From: Pseudorasbora parva
Taxonomy: Eukaryota; Chordata; Actinopteri; Cypriniformes; Gobionidae
NCBI RefSeq assembly: GCF_024679245.1
Contig: NC_090178.1
Span: forward strand, 31,283,242 to 31,347,241
DNA length: 64,000 nt
Direction: 5' to 3'
Below the pieces are notes generated by a model. It was not told where the DNA came from, searched no databases, and saw only the letters and a list, made by a program, of their open reading frames with translations. Positions 13,101-24,282 of the stretch are shown here, piece after piece. The translations under genes and the position numbers were made by a program. Numbering within the stretch: position 1 is the first letter of the stretch; the number at the start of each line of letters is the position of its first letter.

Positions 13101-14340
13101 AAAGCACCTGAAGCTGAAAAGCTTTGAATTAGATGTACTTTATCAGTTGTTGAGCTATTTCTTGGCAATCCTACATTGTTAAGCTGCCCTGAAAAATGCC
13201 TGTGTATTTCCCAAGATGAGTCCACTCTGTAATTATAAGAACAAATTGGTAATATCAAAAGGAAAGGAAAAACGTAAGTAAATACAATTAAGTGAATTCA
13301 ATTATATACTGTATACAATAATATTCTGTCCAATAAATTCCAATCCAATTATGAGAAAATTACCATTAAAAAAATTCCGAAACTAAAATGTGTAGGCCCA
13401 TCCATGTGGAAAGTCAGGGAGATTTACTCATACACTTGTCATTGTATGTTGCATACGCATGTGTGTATTACTATTTGATAAACGAGCGATGCCCTTCCAA
13501 ACACACACTCCCACACAAACACACTCCCAAGATGAGTCCACATCAGAAGAACCAGCAGAGGCAATGGGTGAAAAATGGCCTGGAAAAAGTTGAGATTATG
13601 CAATGGTTTTCTCCCACCATCAATAAAGCGAAGGCATGACGAGTGCGTTTAGCACACGCGTACCAGTGGAAGTGCGCTATAATAGATGAGCCGATGAAGG
13701 TTAAACAGGGGCCCACGGGGGAACGCGGCACATCTCCGATGCAGCGATACAAGAGGCGACAGAGCAGACAGAGAGCGGAAGAGGAGCGAGATGAGAGGCA
13801 CTATATTAATCTTCTCCTAATCTCGCCCTCGCCGACAGCCGAAAAGCACCGCTGACTTTATTCCTTGTAACAACCGGAGACAAATGAGCGCGCTCGTTAC
13901 ATTAGTTCTGATAAAGGACGCGAGAGAAAGACAATGGCCCTCAATTTTTGATTTAATCAACCCCTCTGTGTGATGTATTTCGGAAAATGATAAAACAAAT
14001 CAATCAAGGTGGATTAGACACGAGAGGGGAAAGGGGCAAATATTTGATTTTAGCATGTCGGCTGATACGGATGAAATATACACGGCATAATGAAGAGGCC
14101 TCTGCTAACGGTGCACAGGTCCGAGCTAATACAGTGCGCAGGAGATTGAAGCCGGCTGCAGGTTCTGCTAGCCGAACCCGGGCAGGGCGCGATTGATGAA
14201 AGAGAGGCAGGGTGAGATCTGTGGAGTCTTAATCTATCTCCTCAGACTGGCTCATTCGTTACAAAAAATGACAGTGTCTTCTTATCGATTTTACACTGAG
14301 AGATCAATCAGCTTCTCCCCCGCAGCAGGCAAAATTTACA
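7140..14340. other. Repeat-poor single-copy-looking region, candidate regulatory islands
   Basis: No transposon ends, microsatellites longer than about 20 bp or plausible exons are visible over 7 kb. The composition is clearly less AT-rich than the flanks, with pyrimidine-rich and G-rich tracts. Motifs typical of vertebrate developmental enhancers recur, such as taattaattagc cores near 11590 and ggccattg or taatta blocks near 7870-7920, 9250-9330, 11740-11900 and 13490-13860. This appearance resembles conserved non-coding DNA in gene deserts. Conservation itself cannot be seen from one sequence. The 12360-13380 part is AT-rich and unremarkable. Confidence 0.4.
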
Positions 14341-14360
14341 GTCTAGATCCTAAAGCCCAG

Positions 14361-14404
14361 ACACACACACACACTCACACACACACACACACACACACGC
14401 ACGC
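14361..14404. repeat. (CA)n microsatellite
   Basis: Acacac run with a single ctc interruption and a gcacgc tail. A second short CA cluster lies near 14541-14557. Confidence 0.93.
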
Positions 14405-14735
14405 ATACATGCACCCTGTCTGAAAACAAATCAAAATTAGCTAATCTGAGTGAAGGAATCTGTTGCTCTGGGGTTCAGCCTGCAGTAAAACACACATGCG
14501 CAGCCAGCCCCTCTATCAATCACACAAACTCACAAATATATACACACACACACACATACACAGCATATTGTTCATGCCACTGCAGCATAGTTATTGAAAC
14601 GCGCATCTCTTCCCTTTATTTATTATGTCTTCAAGGCTCAGCTTCAGCCTTCTGCAACATAAACAAAAATCGCTTTATGAATAGACATCACGAGATGACA
14701 CAATGCAAGAAATAAACTTTTTTAACATGTGTAAT

Positions 14736-14738
<3 letters not shown>

Positions 14739-14800
<62 letters not shown>

Positions 14801-14809
14801 TATATATAT
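14739..14809. repeat. (TA)n microsatellite
   Basis: About 30 uninterrupted AT units, then a ct interruption and a few further TA units. Self-complementary, so prone to cruciform extrusion and length change. Confidence 0.96.
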
Positions 14810-14949
14810 CTTTTTTTTCTGTCCTTAAGCGCAAGATGTAATTCTAAAGTTTGGACAACATGGAAAAATTAATTAAGTTGATGTAACTTAAAAAAAAAGA
14901 GGTAACCTACACTTCACAACTTGCCAGAGCAGGTTGAAAAAATAAATTC

Positions 14950-15233
14950 ATTTAAACAAAACTTTTTAAAAATGACCGATCGGTTCGCTAGATCCACGCC
15001 TGGGATCTCTCAGAGCTTTTAAAGCCCTTCGAAGCGCTTTGAAACTGCATTGATTTGGACGTTCAATATTTTGGTTGCCATGGAAGTCTGTGATCGGAGA
15101 AAAATCCTAGAATGTTTTCCTCAAAAAACAACTTCTTTTTGACAGAAGAAAGAAAGACATGAACATATTTGATGAGATGGGGGTGAGTAAAATATCAGGA
15201 AATTTTCATTTGTGAAGTAAGCTAATACTTTAA
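14950..15233. mobile_element. Right half of a TTAA-bounded MITE
   Basis: The block from cggttcgctagatc to gtgaagtaagctaatactttaa reads like the right portion of a common cyprinid TTAA MITE and ends at a TTAA (15230-15233). The matching left terminus is absent, so this is a truncated copy. The assignment is from memory of the family's terminal text. Confidence 0.6.
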
Positions 15234-15493
15234 GACCCTTCTTCAGTGTATAAAACAGACACAATACATGAATATCTTTATGCTGAGTTCCTCAAAATGA
15301 ACAACTTAAATTTCACTCCAGACATCACACTAACTGGTTAAAAGGTTAATAATCATAATAAAATAAAAAATACATGTAAAAATATAATTTAAAAAACAAC
15401 CAGAAAACATCATCATCAAATTGCAATGTGAAAAAAAAGACGAAGTTTGGACATGAAAAGTATAGAATTTTTGGTTAAACTTTTTGTTAAATT

Positions 15494-15568
15494 AATAGTT
15501 CTGATCCTTGTTGCTGATTTATCAATATAAGATCTACTGACCGATCGGCAACAAGGACCAGAACTATT
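15494..15568. repeat. Imperfect hairpin, 25-bp arms
   Basis: Arms 15494-15518 and 15544-15568 are reverse complements at 23 of 25 positions, around a 25-base loop. Weaker pairing continues outward for about 18 bp (15/18). The size is compatible with a small fold-back element or a miRNA-like hairpin; nothing else supports an RNA gene. Confidence 0.6.
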
Positions 15569-15808
15569 CATTTTATAAAATAAAATTAGAAATATTATAC
15601 CTATGCACAATTTGATTTGACTAGACAGAAGCATCTCATCAGGCTGCCAACAAATAATGACTTTAGCGAACCTAATTTAGATTCAGATCTTTATTGCATT
15701 TAAAGACTGTGGTGAAAATCAAGTTTTTAATGTGGTGTTTGTAATATGCTTTCAGATAAATAATGTGCATATTCATACGTCAACAGCACCATTACGGAGT
15801 ATTTTCTC

Positions 15809-15935
15809 TTTAAGGGTGTACTCACACACTAGGCACTCTGAACCGCTCCCAAGCACGTTTGACCCCCAAAGCCCGGTTCGTTTGACAAGTGTGAACGCTC
15901 CGTTCCGTGCTAATTTGCATATTCATGGAACCACT
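15809..15935. repeat. Fragment of a dispersed DNA repeat
   Basis: Begins ttaagggtgtactcacac at a TTAA and continues with a GC-rich segment (cccggttcgtttgac) like the left end of a common fish MITE. No right end is found. Confidence 0.45.
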
Positions 15936-17218
15936 TATACTAAATGAAGCAAGGGTGTAGAATTACATTCAAGCTATTTTAAGGCATGATTTTTTTTTAC
16001 AGGAAAAAAACTTAAAATGCCATTTTGGTGATCAAAGAGGAGTTTTAAGGGATACAATTATTGACTACACAGGGACTAAGTTCAGTGTTTAAGGTCTTGT
16101 TTCTTACCATAAAAATTGTATCTTTGGTGTAATGATAATATTTGTACTTTAAATGTATAATAATGAATAATTAGGGGTCTTTATTTACAGTAAGTGCTTT
16201 TTTCACAACATACATATGAGATACAAAGCGGTCAGAATGCGGAGTAGATTAAGCGCATGTTTTACCATAGATAAAGCATTCATTTGAATCCTAAGCTAAT
16301 ATACTTGTTTTCAAGAATCTGACAAAATATTTCACCAGCTGAGGCCGTAATTGGGCTCCGGCACGGGAAAGCGACGCTAAATGAGGGGTCAGTCAAAAGC
16401 AGGGCATGACTTTGTGGCTTTTGCGCCTCCATTTGCTTTGACAGTCTCAGCCTCAAAGAGCTTTCAAATGCAACATCATAGCAAACAAATGACTCTTTAT
16501 CCTCCATCAGTTATATAAAGAAATAATTGGAATCTGAAAGTTCATTTACAAAGGACTAGCCATCGCAATCACAACTATAATGTATGGGTGTGGGGCGAGA
16601 AAAAAAGGCATAATTGGTTTGGTAAAGATCGCTTTCCATTACACCATAAAGCACTACACAATAGAAAAGGTCACCAATTAAGCAATCATGAATACCAAGT
16701 ACTGTGGCTGATGAAAATAGGCCAGTGGTTTAAATAGATTTGCAAGCAATTTACCTTTTCACAATGTTGGCAATCTGATGCAATTTGCTTGCAATTTTGC
16801 CGGCTTTCAGTAGCACTCCAAGCTGACACTACACGGACCAAATGGCCGAGCGTTGCTCGCAGAGAAAATGTAAAACTATCTTGGCTGCATCAAGGTATCA
16901 GGACAGCGCTTCATCAGGAAAATTACAACAATTAGCATAAGTGGTTAGGAAGCAACATTTTAAATGTCAGCCACTGAGGCAGTGGCGGAGGTTTGGGCCA
17001 GGGACAGACGAGAGCGCCGTGTCCTCTCCGATGGACTCGCGGGAAACACATGAGGCAATCACCCATCATGCAGAAGCTCTGATGGGCCCGCAATTGCCGT
17101 GACATTCTACTCATCGCTGACTGTCATTCTCTGCCACTCACTTTTTTTTTCTCGCCGTGTCTTCCGTTCTGTCTTTCGAGCTGGCGCTTTCCCGGTTTTC
17201 TTTGCTGCAGAATTACCC
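15936..17218. other. Single-copy-looking stretch, possible conserved element
   Basis: No transposon ends. The parts at 16320-16500 and 16660-17100 have balanced composition and sharp boundaries against AT-rich DNA, a pattern often seen in conserved enhancers. This is only an impression, without comparative data. Confidence 0.35.
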
Positions 17219-17265
17219 TGCATAATTGTGAAAGCGCGGACGCTTCAGAAGCCTTTTCCCACATT
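17219..17265 (+). repeat. 47-bp dispersed block, copy 1
   Basis: Matches 21978-22024 at 40 of 47 ungapped positions, in the same orientation. The shared ends are tgcataattgtga and agaagccttttcccacatt with the final substitutions between them. It is not part of any TE that I can delimit. Confidence 0.7.
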
Positions 17266-17696
17266 TCTGGATATAAACTTCCCCTCCAATGTGTGACACA
17301 CAAAAAGTCCATAGAGATCACAGCAGTGACACTGGAGTAACATTGCACAATTAAGCATTACATTCATTATTATTTTTACATTTCTAAAATGTCATTATAT
17401 TCCCAACTATGGGTAATTGTATCTTTTTACAATCCCCAACTTTTGCAGTATCTAATGAATAGGGCATTTTGTGCATCCATTTTTGTTATGTTACAGGTGA
17501 TGTCTGTATTTGATATGAGAAGTGACGGAGGGTCTGACCCATGTCAGGAATGTAACAAGGTTACTTATTTAGTCTGGCTTCCAGAAATTAAATCTTCAAT
17601 ATGCACTTGGTTTGCAATCAATTAATTTGATCGTTACACTCCAATTAATTCTATACGAAAAGTTTTGTTTTGTAGATGTTTTCTGTATGAAGCGAC

Positions 17697-18178
17697 TTAA
17701 AGGTCCCGTTCTTCGCGCGTTTTCGAAGCTTTGATTATGTTTACAGTGTGCAATATGAGTTCATGTTTCACGTGTAAAAAAAACTGTATTTTTCACACAA
17801 TTGACTTATCTGTATACCGCTGTTTCCTCTGTCCTGACTTGTTCTATGAAGTCCCTCCTTCAGAAACACGTAACGAGTTCTGATTGGGCCAGCGCTTCCC
17901 GTGTTGTGATTGGACAGCAGCTTAGCGCACTTTGCCCGGAAAGGTCCCGCCTCTTACGCACTCTTCTCCACGTGGGAGAGCAACAAGACCACGCCCCCTA
18001 TTTTGCGTGTACTTGTGGGCGGAGAGTTAGGCTTTGAAAGGGAACTTCTGTTAAATATCTCGCTTGGCACTGAACTTTGAGCTTTATAATTTTACAGGTT
18101 TATGTTTTATGCTCTAACAGCAACATTACACACTAACTAAAGTTTGAAAGATGGAATCGCAAAGAACGGTACCTTTAA
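17697..18178. mobile_element. TTAA-bounded MITE
   Basis: Starts TTAAAGGTCCCGTTCTTCGC and ends with the reverse complement form ..gcaaagaacggtacctttaa. The 21-base termini differ at two positions. TTAA target sites lie at 17697-17700 and 18175-18178. The interior has GC-rich 'gattgggccagcg' and 'gtgattggacagc' blocks. Non-coding and apparently complete at 482 bp. Confidence 0.88.
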
Positions 18179-18753
18179 TGCTCTAACGACATACGTGCCT
18201 AGACTCATGAAGGTCAATAAAGCACTGCATGTACACTATCCATTAAAACATATGCATACTTGGCATCTTCAGCTCTTTTTTTAGGGAATACAGCCTTTGA
18301 ACATGCGGAGAACTCTTTCCTCTGTTATCTCTGTATCAACTGATTGAACTTCAAATTTGACTCTTCATTAAGCATATTGTTCTTTTTATCTGCTAACTGT
18401 GTTCACCAAAAGGGTCTTGAAGTTATGAAGTAATAGAGCTTAGTGCTTCTCACTAGCAGAAACACCAGTAGTCTGTCGCATGAAGCCAGTTTCCGCTGCT
18501 TTCAGATTAGTTTGAAAAAAAAAGTTTTTTCAGTCTCAAGAAGGTGGATTGGTTTATAGCCGTGTTCATTGCCATGGTAATTTACGATACATGGGTAACC
18601 TGCTAACATGTTTTATTCTGGAATGGAGATCGCAGACCAAAACTGGACCAATCAGCTGTGAGCAAAGTGACATGTATCCCATGCAATAAAGCCACTCCCC
18701 TGTATTTCTCACTCCAAATTATCGCAGTTTAGAGTGAAAGAATTTGAGACAAA
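18179..18753. other. Unclassified spacer
   Basis: No gene or delimited repeat is visible. Confidence 0.4.
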
Positions 18754-19955
18754 AGCCCCGTTTCCACCACAGGAACTTTACCCAGGAACTAGGAACTTTG
18801 GGTGGTACTTCGTGTGTTTAGACCGCAGGAACCAGGGTATAAATGAAGTTCCGGGTAAATATTTCCCCCTCCAAACGGCCCTGCTCGCGAGGTAGTACTT
18901 TTTCAAAGTTCAGGAACTTTCGAGGGCGGGACTTGGGCGCTGAACATGCTGATTGGTTGAGCTCACGCAGCATTTTTAAGTTCAACAGGCATTTTTAAAA
19001 GTCTTTTGCGAGCGAGGTTCGTTCTGCGTTCAATAAATATCAGTCTTGCTCTCTGTCTGGTGGCGCGCGGTCGTCTCAGCCATCTCACGTTCAATGTCCG
19101 TAATAGCTGATAATAATATATTGTCATTTTAAATCTAGCTTTACAAGCTTTCTGAATATGCTGCATGCTGCTGAATCTGCATATTAGTGCTCTTTTCTGT
19201 CGTTGTTAATTACCTCGTAAACCTATACATAACCAGCAAAAGCAGCACAGCTTGAATCTCTTCCATACTCGTTATTAATTTTTTTTTCACCATGTAAACG
19301 ACCTGACCGATTACTTTTAAGTGTGTGTCCTTACATGACGTGACGGCGTCACGGCGCGCGCCGCGCTCATGTTGACAAGAGAGGAAAGTAAATTTTTCTG
19401 AGGGGTAAACTTTTTATTTCGTGAGTTATGAAGATAATGTTGGAGTAATGACACAACGTATATTGCCCCGGGCAGTTTTTACTTTAACTGCGCCTGACAG
19501 AAGATTTTTTTCTCTGGGATGATTATTACACTTTACAACAAATAGATATAAATAATACTGTATTAGTCCTGGTGGCCGTTAAGAGTTGCTATGGCTACAG
19601 TAAACACATTCAGCTGCTGGAGAAAACAGCGGCGACATTTTTGATGCGGCAGACAAACTGCATGTGACAAAATGATTGCGATTGAAAGTCATCACATGTA
19701 AACATCAGATCGGTTTAGATAACGTCTCATGTAAACAGTCCTTTCAATCGGTACACTTAAAAATGATTACATGTCCTTCACTGATTTGGAGGAGCAGTCG
19801 CGTGCAGTCCTACATCACCGGACTAATTTGCCTAATCTTCTCGGAACTTTATCGCGGTCGAAACGCAGACAGCTGCAGGTCTGGGGGGGAGAAAAGTTCC
19901 TGTAAAAAAGTTCCTGGTACAAATTGTTCCGGGTAATTTTGGTGGAAACGGGGCT
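18754..19955. mobile_element. 1.2-kb non-autonomous DNA transposon with agccccgtttcc TIR
   Basis: Inverted termini AGCCCCGTTTCCACCA (18754) and TGGTGGAAACGGGGCT (ending 19955) are perfect over 16 bp. Both are followed inward by further related ggaactttaccc / gggtaatttt and 'aaagttcctg' blocks. The three bases outside each end are AAA, a possible 3-bp duplication that would fit PIF/Harbinger or CACTA. No transposase remains. Confidence 0.82.
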
Positions 19956-20010
19956 AAAGATGGCCATTTTTTCTAATTATTTATTATATTTATATTATAT
20001 GAATTGTAGT

Positions 20011-20551
20011 ATAATTCATTAGCCTGACTTCATCATACTCAGATTCTAGTCAGAATATGAGTCTGATACTGCTCCGTTGGGCTGTGATTATGGGACGTTT
20101 CAACCGAACAAGGAAAGAAAAAGCCTACAACCATTTAGAGCAACGGAGTAAGTGACGCATGTTAAGCGACGCATATTTGTCAAAAGAACTCAACTGCACG
20201 AACACTGGAAAAAGTAGATGATGATGATAATGAGTGTAAACAATCTTTGCCGGTGTTGTAAAAAGAATTTAAGGATACACGGAGTACTTACCAACACGAT
20301 CATAATTTTTGAGAGAAATCGTAAAGGTGAATGCATATAAGAACAAGTTCTCCATTTCGGATTAGAACAAATTCAAAACAAGCGCTCTTTGGTGACGTGG
20401 ATGATTACGCTGTGTCATCGTATAAAGCCTGCCCTTATGATTTGATTGGTTCGAGCATAGTTGCTCCACAACGGATCAAGTCCAGACCGAACTTCCCGAC
20501 CTCAAATGTGGGCGGGGCTAAGTTTGGCTGGCATCCAGGCTAATAATTCAT
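20011..20551. mobile_element. hAT-like non-autonomous element with target duplication
   Basis: The element 20020-20542 starts TAGCCTG and ends CAGGCTA. It is flanked by identical ATAATTCAT at 20011-20019 and 20543-20551. An 8-9 bp duplication with short TIRs fits the hAT superfamily. The interior is non-coding. Confidence 0.85.
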
Positions 20552-21039
20552 ATAATGTATTAATATAATTGTTTTAATTTACAATTCATATTTAACTTTG
20601 CTTTTAAATCAATATAAATCCATTTAAATGCAAGATTTAATATATAATCTTTTTCTTTTAAACAGATTAAGTTTACATGTATTCTTTTTAGCTCTTTATA
20701 TAAAATGATTAGGCCTATTTGTTTGCTTCACTTGTCAGATATTTTCTTTCAGCTGCCTTCTCAAACTGTCTCTGGAGCAGTAGTGTTTATTCCTGCCCTG
20801 TAAATTTCATGATATTTTTTTCCCAATGATTGAATTTCACAGCTCTCTCTTGAGAATTGACATTCTCCATATTCCGAGTGCTTTCAGGTGTAAGCGCTTC
20901 AGAATTAAAGCACAAACTCTGTATAACAATCTCTGCCAACTCAGGTTTAATCCAAAGCGTTGCGAGACCGTTGAACCTGATCTAAACCAAGCCTACAGTC
21001 TCCCTCTCAGATACTGAAGCTTTCGTGCCTCGATCGCCC
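20552..21039. other. Unclassified AT-rich spacer
   Basis: No supported feature. Confidence 0.4.
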
Positions 21040-21595
21040 CCTCGGTGACCTGTCCCAGTATAGCCGCCCCTCTGTGTTTTCTAATGGACGTGAGGCAAAC
21101 TAAACAATAAAATTACACTTCAAAGATTTTCCCCCCAAAGTGAGTTTATGTCATTAAAGGCAGTTATCATCACGATGATTTCATTTCAAGTGTTCGTTTT
21201 TAAAATAAGTTTAGTTTTAGTTAGTTATTTGATGCTATAAAAACAGGGGGTGTGACGTCATGATTGACAGCTGAGACTGACGGCTTCTCTGAGTGAAGTT
21301 GTCACTGAGGCACTAACGGACTTTTTTCCGAATTTTTGGGAGTAGATTGGAGCTTTAGCTTTAATTTCTACATTTCCATAACTGTTTATTTCACACCAAC
21401 ATAATTAATTGTTCTGCATCTGCAAGAGTGTGGGTGGGCTTTTGATATCGCAGCTGTACTTCCTGCTCTACTTCCTTCGCTCTACTGCGCAACTCCGGTC
21501 CCGAAATCACTACTGCGCAGACTCGGTCCCAAGATGTCAGCACCGGGCAGGACACCTGAAAGCTCATATTTTTTTACAGTCAATGATCTAAACCA
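21040..21595 (+). mobile_element. 5'-truncated copy of the 50698-53952 repeat family
   Basis: The segments 'attacacttcaaa' through 'ggagtagattggagctttagctttaatttct' and the terminus tttttttacagtca closely match 51180-51343 and 53655-53952. The left end of the family (tagactgtaaaaaatatgg) is missing here. This copy also lacks the two TTAA elements found in the other, so it shows the uninterrupted order of the host repeat. Confidence 0.72.
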
Positions 21596-21977
21596 GGTTG
21601 AATTTATATGGATTGCTCAACTCTAAACACTCCAACACTGGACACACCCATTTCAGGTCTTCTGAATTCGAAATAGCCCCCTAAAGCCTCAATCATTATT
21701 CCCTGCTTTAGTCCACTTATACATTTCACATAAAGGAGTGAATGGAAACGAGTGAGTGAATCCGGACAGCCTTTGAGTGTACATCGGCTCTACACTCGTT
21801 ATTGTGGTGCAATGTGGGATAGAATGAGTGCACTCAATGTCTACTATGGTCTCAGACACCATAAGCCAGGACCAGGGTCGAGAAACACTGCTGTAAAGCA
21901 CTGTTAGCCAACTATGGTCACAAGTCCCATTGTTAATAGCCATTTCCCAAAAACCGTACCAAACATTTGCAAAGTGT

Positions 21978-22024
21978 TGCATAATTGTGACTGTATGGAC
22001 CCTTAAGAAGCCTTTTCCCACATT
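21978..22024 (+). repeat. 47-bp dispersed block, copy 2
   Basis: Same orientation as copy 1 at 17219-17265, 40 of 47 identical without gaps. The surrounding DNA (21600-22440) has no delimited transposon. Confidence 0.7.
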
Positions 22025-22440
22025 ATATACAAATTCAATTCGACTTCTTTTAGCTTGTCAAGAATTAGGGATGGTTCATACAGAACATGTTTTTGCAGTT
22101 AAAACGAAAGATGCAGGCAAAAGAAATGTAAAGAAGTGCAAGGTCTAGAAATGCGTTAAATTTTTTTTTAATTGAACGCTGTTTTTAGAACGCTGTGTTA
22201 TTAGAATGCACCGCAATAACAAGTGAAGAGTTCAGATGCAAAAGCCTCTAAGAGCCACTTCGGTCAAAAATGAGAATACTGAGTGAATGCTCTCCGCATT
22301 TAGTATAAGTTTATAAAATACTTTCACTTTAAACGCACTAAATCCCAGCCTCAGCTCATTCATAAGTACTGATACTTAGGTAGAAACAAGTATGGGAGCC
22401 TGACAAAAATGCTTATTTTAAAGAAAATGGATTTAGCAGA

Positions 22441-22600
22441 CTGGTCTCATAAAATGGCGCATGTATGACACGCCAATTCGTATGCCATTTTGGTGTGCTA
22501 TCAATATGACCTGTCCAATATGCATAATCGCTTTTTAGCGTGTATATCAACACCATTTTATTCTTTCCCCTTACACTGCCCTTACCCCTAAACCTGCCAA

Positions 22601-22694
<94 letters not shown>

Positions 22695-22975
22695 CCCAGA
22701 AACATTCTGCATTTTTACATTTTCATCAAAAATAATTTAGTATGTTTATAAATCCATTTACATTGTGGACACACACACACACATACAATGATTCATTTTG
22801 GTATCGAAATTCACATGGAATCACGCAGCTTAGATATACTGAGATGATGGTTCGTTTCGACGTAGAAATTCATGCGGAATCACACGCCGTAGACATACAC
22901 TCGGATAGCTCTAAATGCGTTTTAGAAAGTGGCGTGTATATTTACGTCATGATGTCATGTTGGATTTAGAGGTTT
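22441..22975. repeat. Probable non-coding TE relic around a CA tract
   Basis: Text such as aaaatggcgcatgtatgacacgcc and tacactgcccttacccctaaacc is typical of cyprinid DNA-element consensus sequences, and 'ttagaaagtggcgtgtat' near 22925 faces it. The ends are not resolved. Confidence 0.35.
22610..22693. repeat. (CA)n microsatellite, 84 bp
   Basis: About 42 uninterrupted CA units preceded by (TC)5. The strand-specific Cys-Val or Thr-His open frames over it are artefacts. Confidence 0.98.
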
Positions 22976-23130
22976 TTGGATCTGAAGTCTTCAAGTGTAC
23001 AACGATGTATGCTCAATATCTTGAGAATACCCATAATGCACTGCGAGTGTCATGCACACAATGAATTCCCATGTTTGACCAGAAGATGGATCATCCATTT
23101 TCCAAACCATTTGTCCAATGTGGCTACAGC

Positions 23131-23827
23131 CAGCATAATAGGGCTGGGTTTCGATTCAAATTTCAAGAATCGATTCGATTCCGAATCTCAAGATCTTGAA
23201 TCGATTATCATTATTCGATCCGATCTTCAAGATTTAGATAAGTGTTTTTAACGAAAGCATATTTTTCCAGCTGTTACTTAAATATTACAGGAATGTAGTT
23301 ATGCAACATATTGATACTATTATTATAGACATTCAACTGCAAATTAATGTATTGATGGTTGTAAAGAACAACTGTGCGCTGTGGAGAGGGCGCGTGCTGT
23401 CATGACAAGCCAGCCATTACAACTTCCTTGGCAGTAAGCGCGCGCTGCAGTGAGAACGGCTGTGACGTAAGCCGCGTTCTCGACATATCCAGCAGCCCGA
23501 GTTCACTTGTCTACCATACTCTAGTATTCTCTGTCCGCAGCGGCGCTTCTTCAGCACGGCTGCAGCGGTATAGTGACGAGAGCTTCGGCTTGAGTTTGTT
23601 TACCTACTCTAGTATTCTCTGTCCGCGGCGGTTCTGGAGTTTTCAAAGCTGCCATGTTCGTTGTTTTAATGTCCTTCCAACTCGCGCGCATGCGTGAATT
23701 CAATGACGCGGAAAATTTAAATTCACAGGGAAAATGTAGGCCTATTATTAAATCGATCCTCTAAGTTACGGATTGATCTTTAGAAATGAATATAAAAATC
23801 GATTCAGACTTCAGCCCTACAGCATAA
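23131..23827. mobile_element. hAT non-autonomous element with perfect 8-bp TSD
   Basis: The element 23139-23819 starts TAGGGCTGGG and ends CAGCCCTA. It is flanked by identical CAGCATAA at 23131-23138 and 23820-23827. Subterminal aatcgatt repeats on both sides (23160-23205, 23750-23800) could be transposase-binding sites. A GC-rich core has two near-copies of 'tactctagtattctctgtccgc' (23515-23545, 23605-23630). Non-coding, 681 bp. Confidence 0.93.
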
Positions 23828-24282
23828 TATCATGCAGTTAAATATTGCTTTTTAATTCATTCATAAATCATTTAATTAAGGTGTATACATGCTAGTTTCC
23901 ATGACAGAGCTCAAGATATATCTTTAGCTGCTAGTTTGCAAAGTTTCATACTTTTATTAAACAGCAAACACAAACTAAAGCAAAGCAGTCCTTCCAGCGC
24001 ACTCAAATTCACTCACTCATTTTCATTCACTCCATTTGTTTCAACCAGGGATGGATTTTTGGGCCGATACCAATTTTAACAAACATTTTTGGAATTATTG
24101 CATTATTGGCCAATTCTGATACAGATATTCATCACATATTAACATTTTGTAATTAAATGTTTTTGTTTTGATCATGTTTTAAATTGGCAAATTTAAAAAG
24201 TTAAAAAGCATACATTAATTAGCCTACTAGCTAGTTTATGCCGCATTATCAAATCATTTCTAATGTACATAGACTGGATCCA

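Noticed and set aside
17219..17296. Possible zinc-finger linker (KPFPTF-like) exon
   Set aside because: The resemblance to TGEKPF is superficial. No C2H2 spacing is present on either side in either copy.
22413..22740. Cys-Val and Thr-His repeat open frames
   Set aside because: They are translations of the (CA)n microsatellite.
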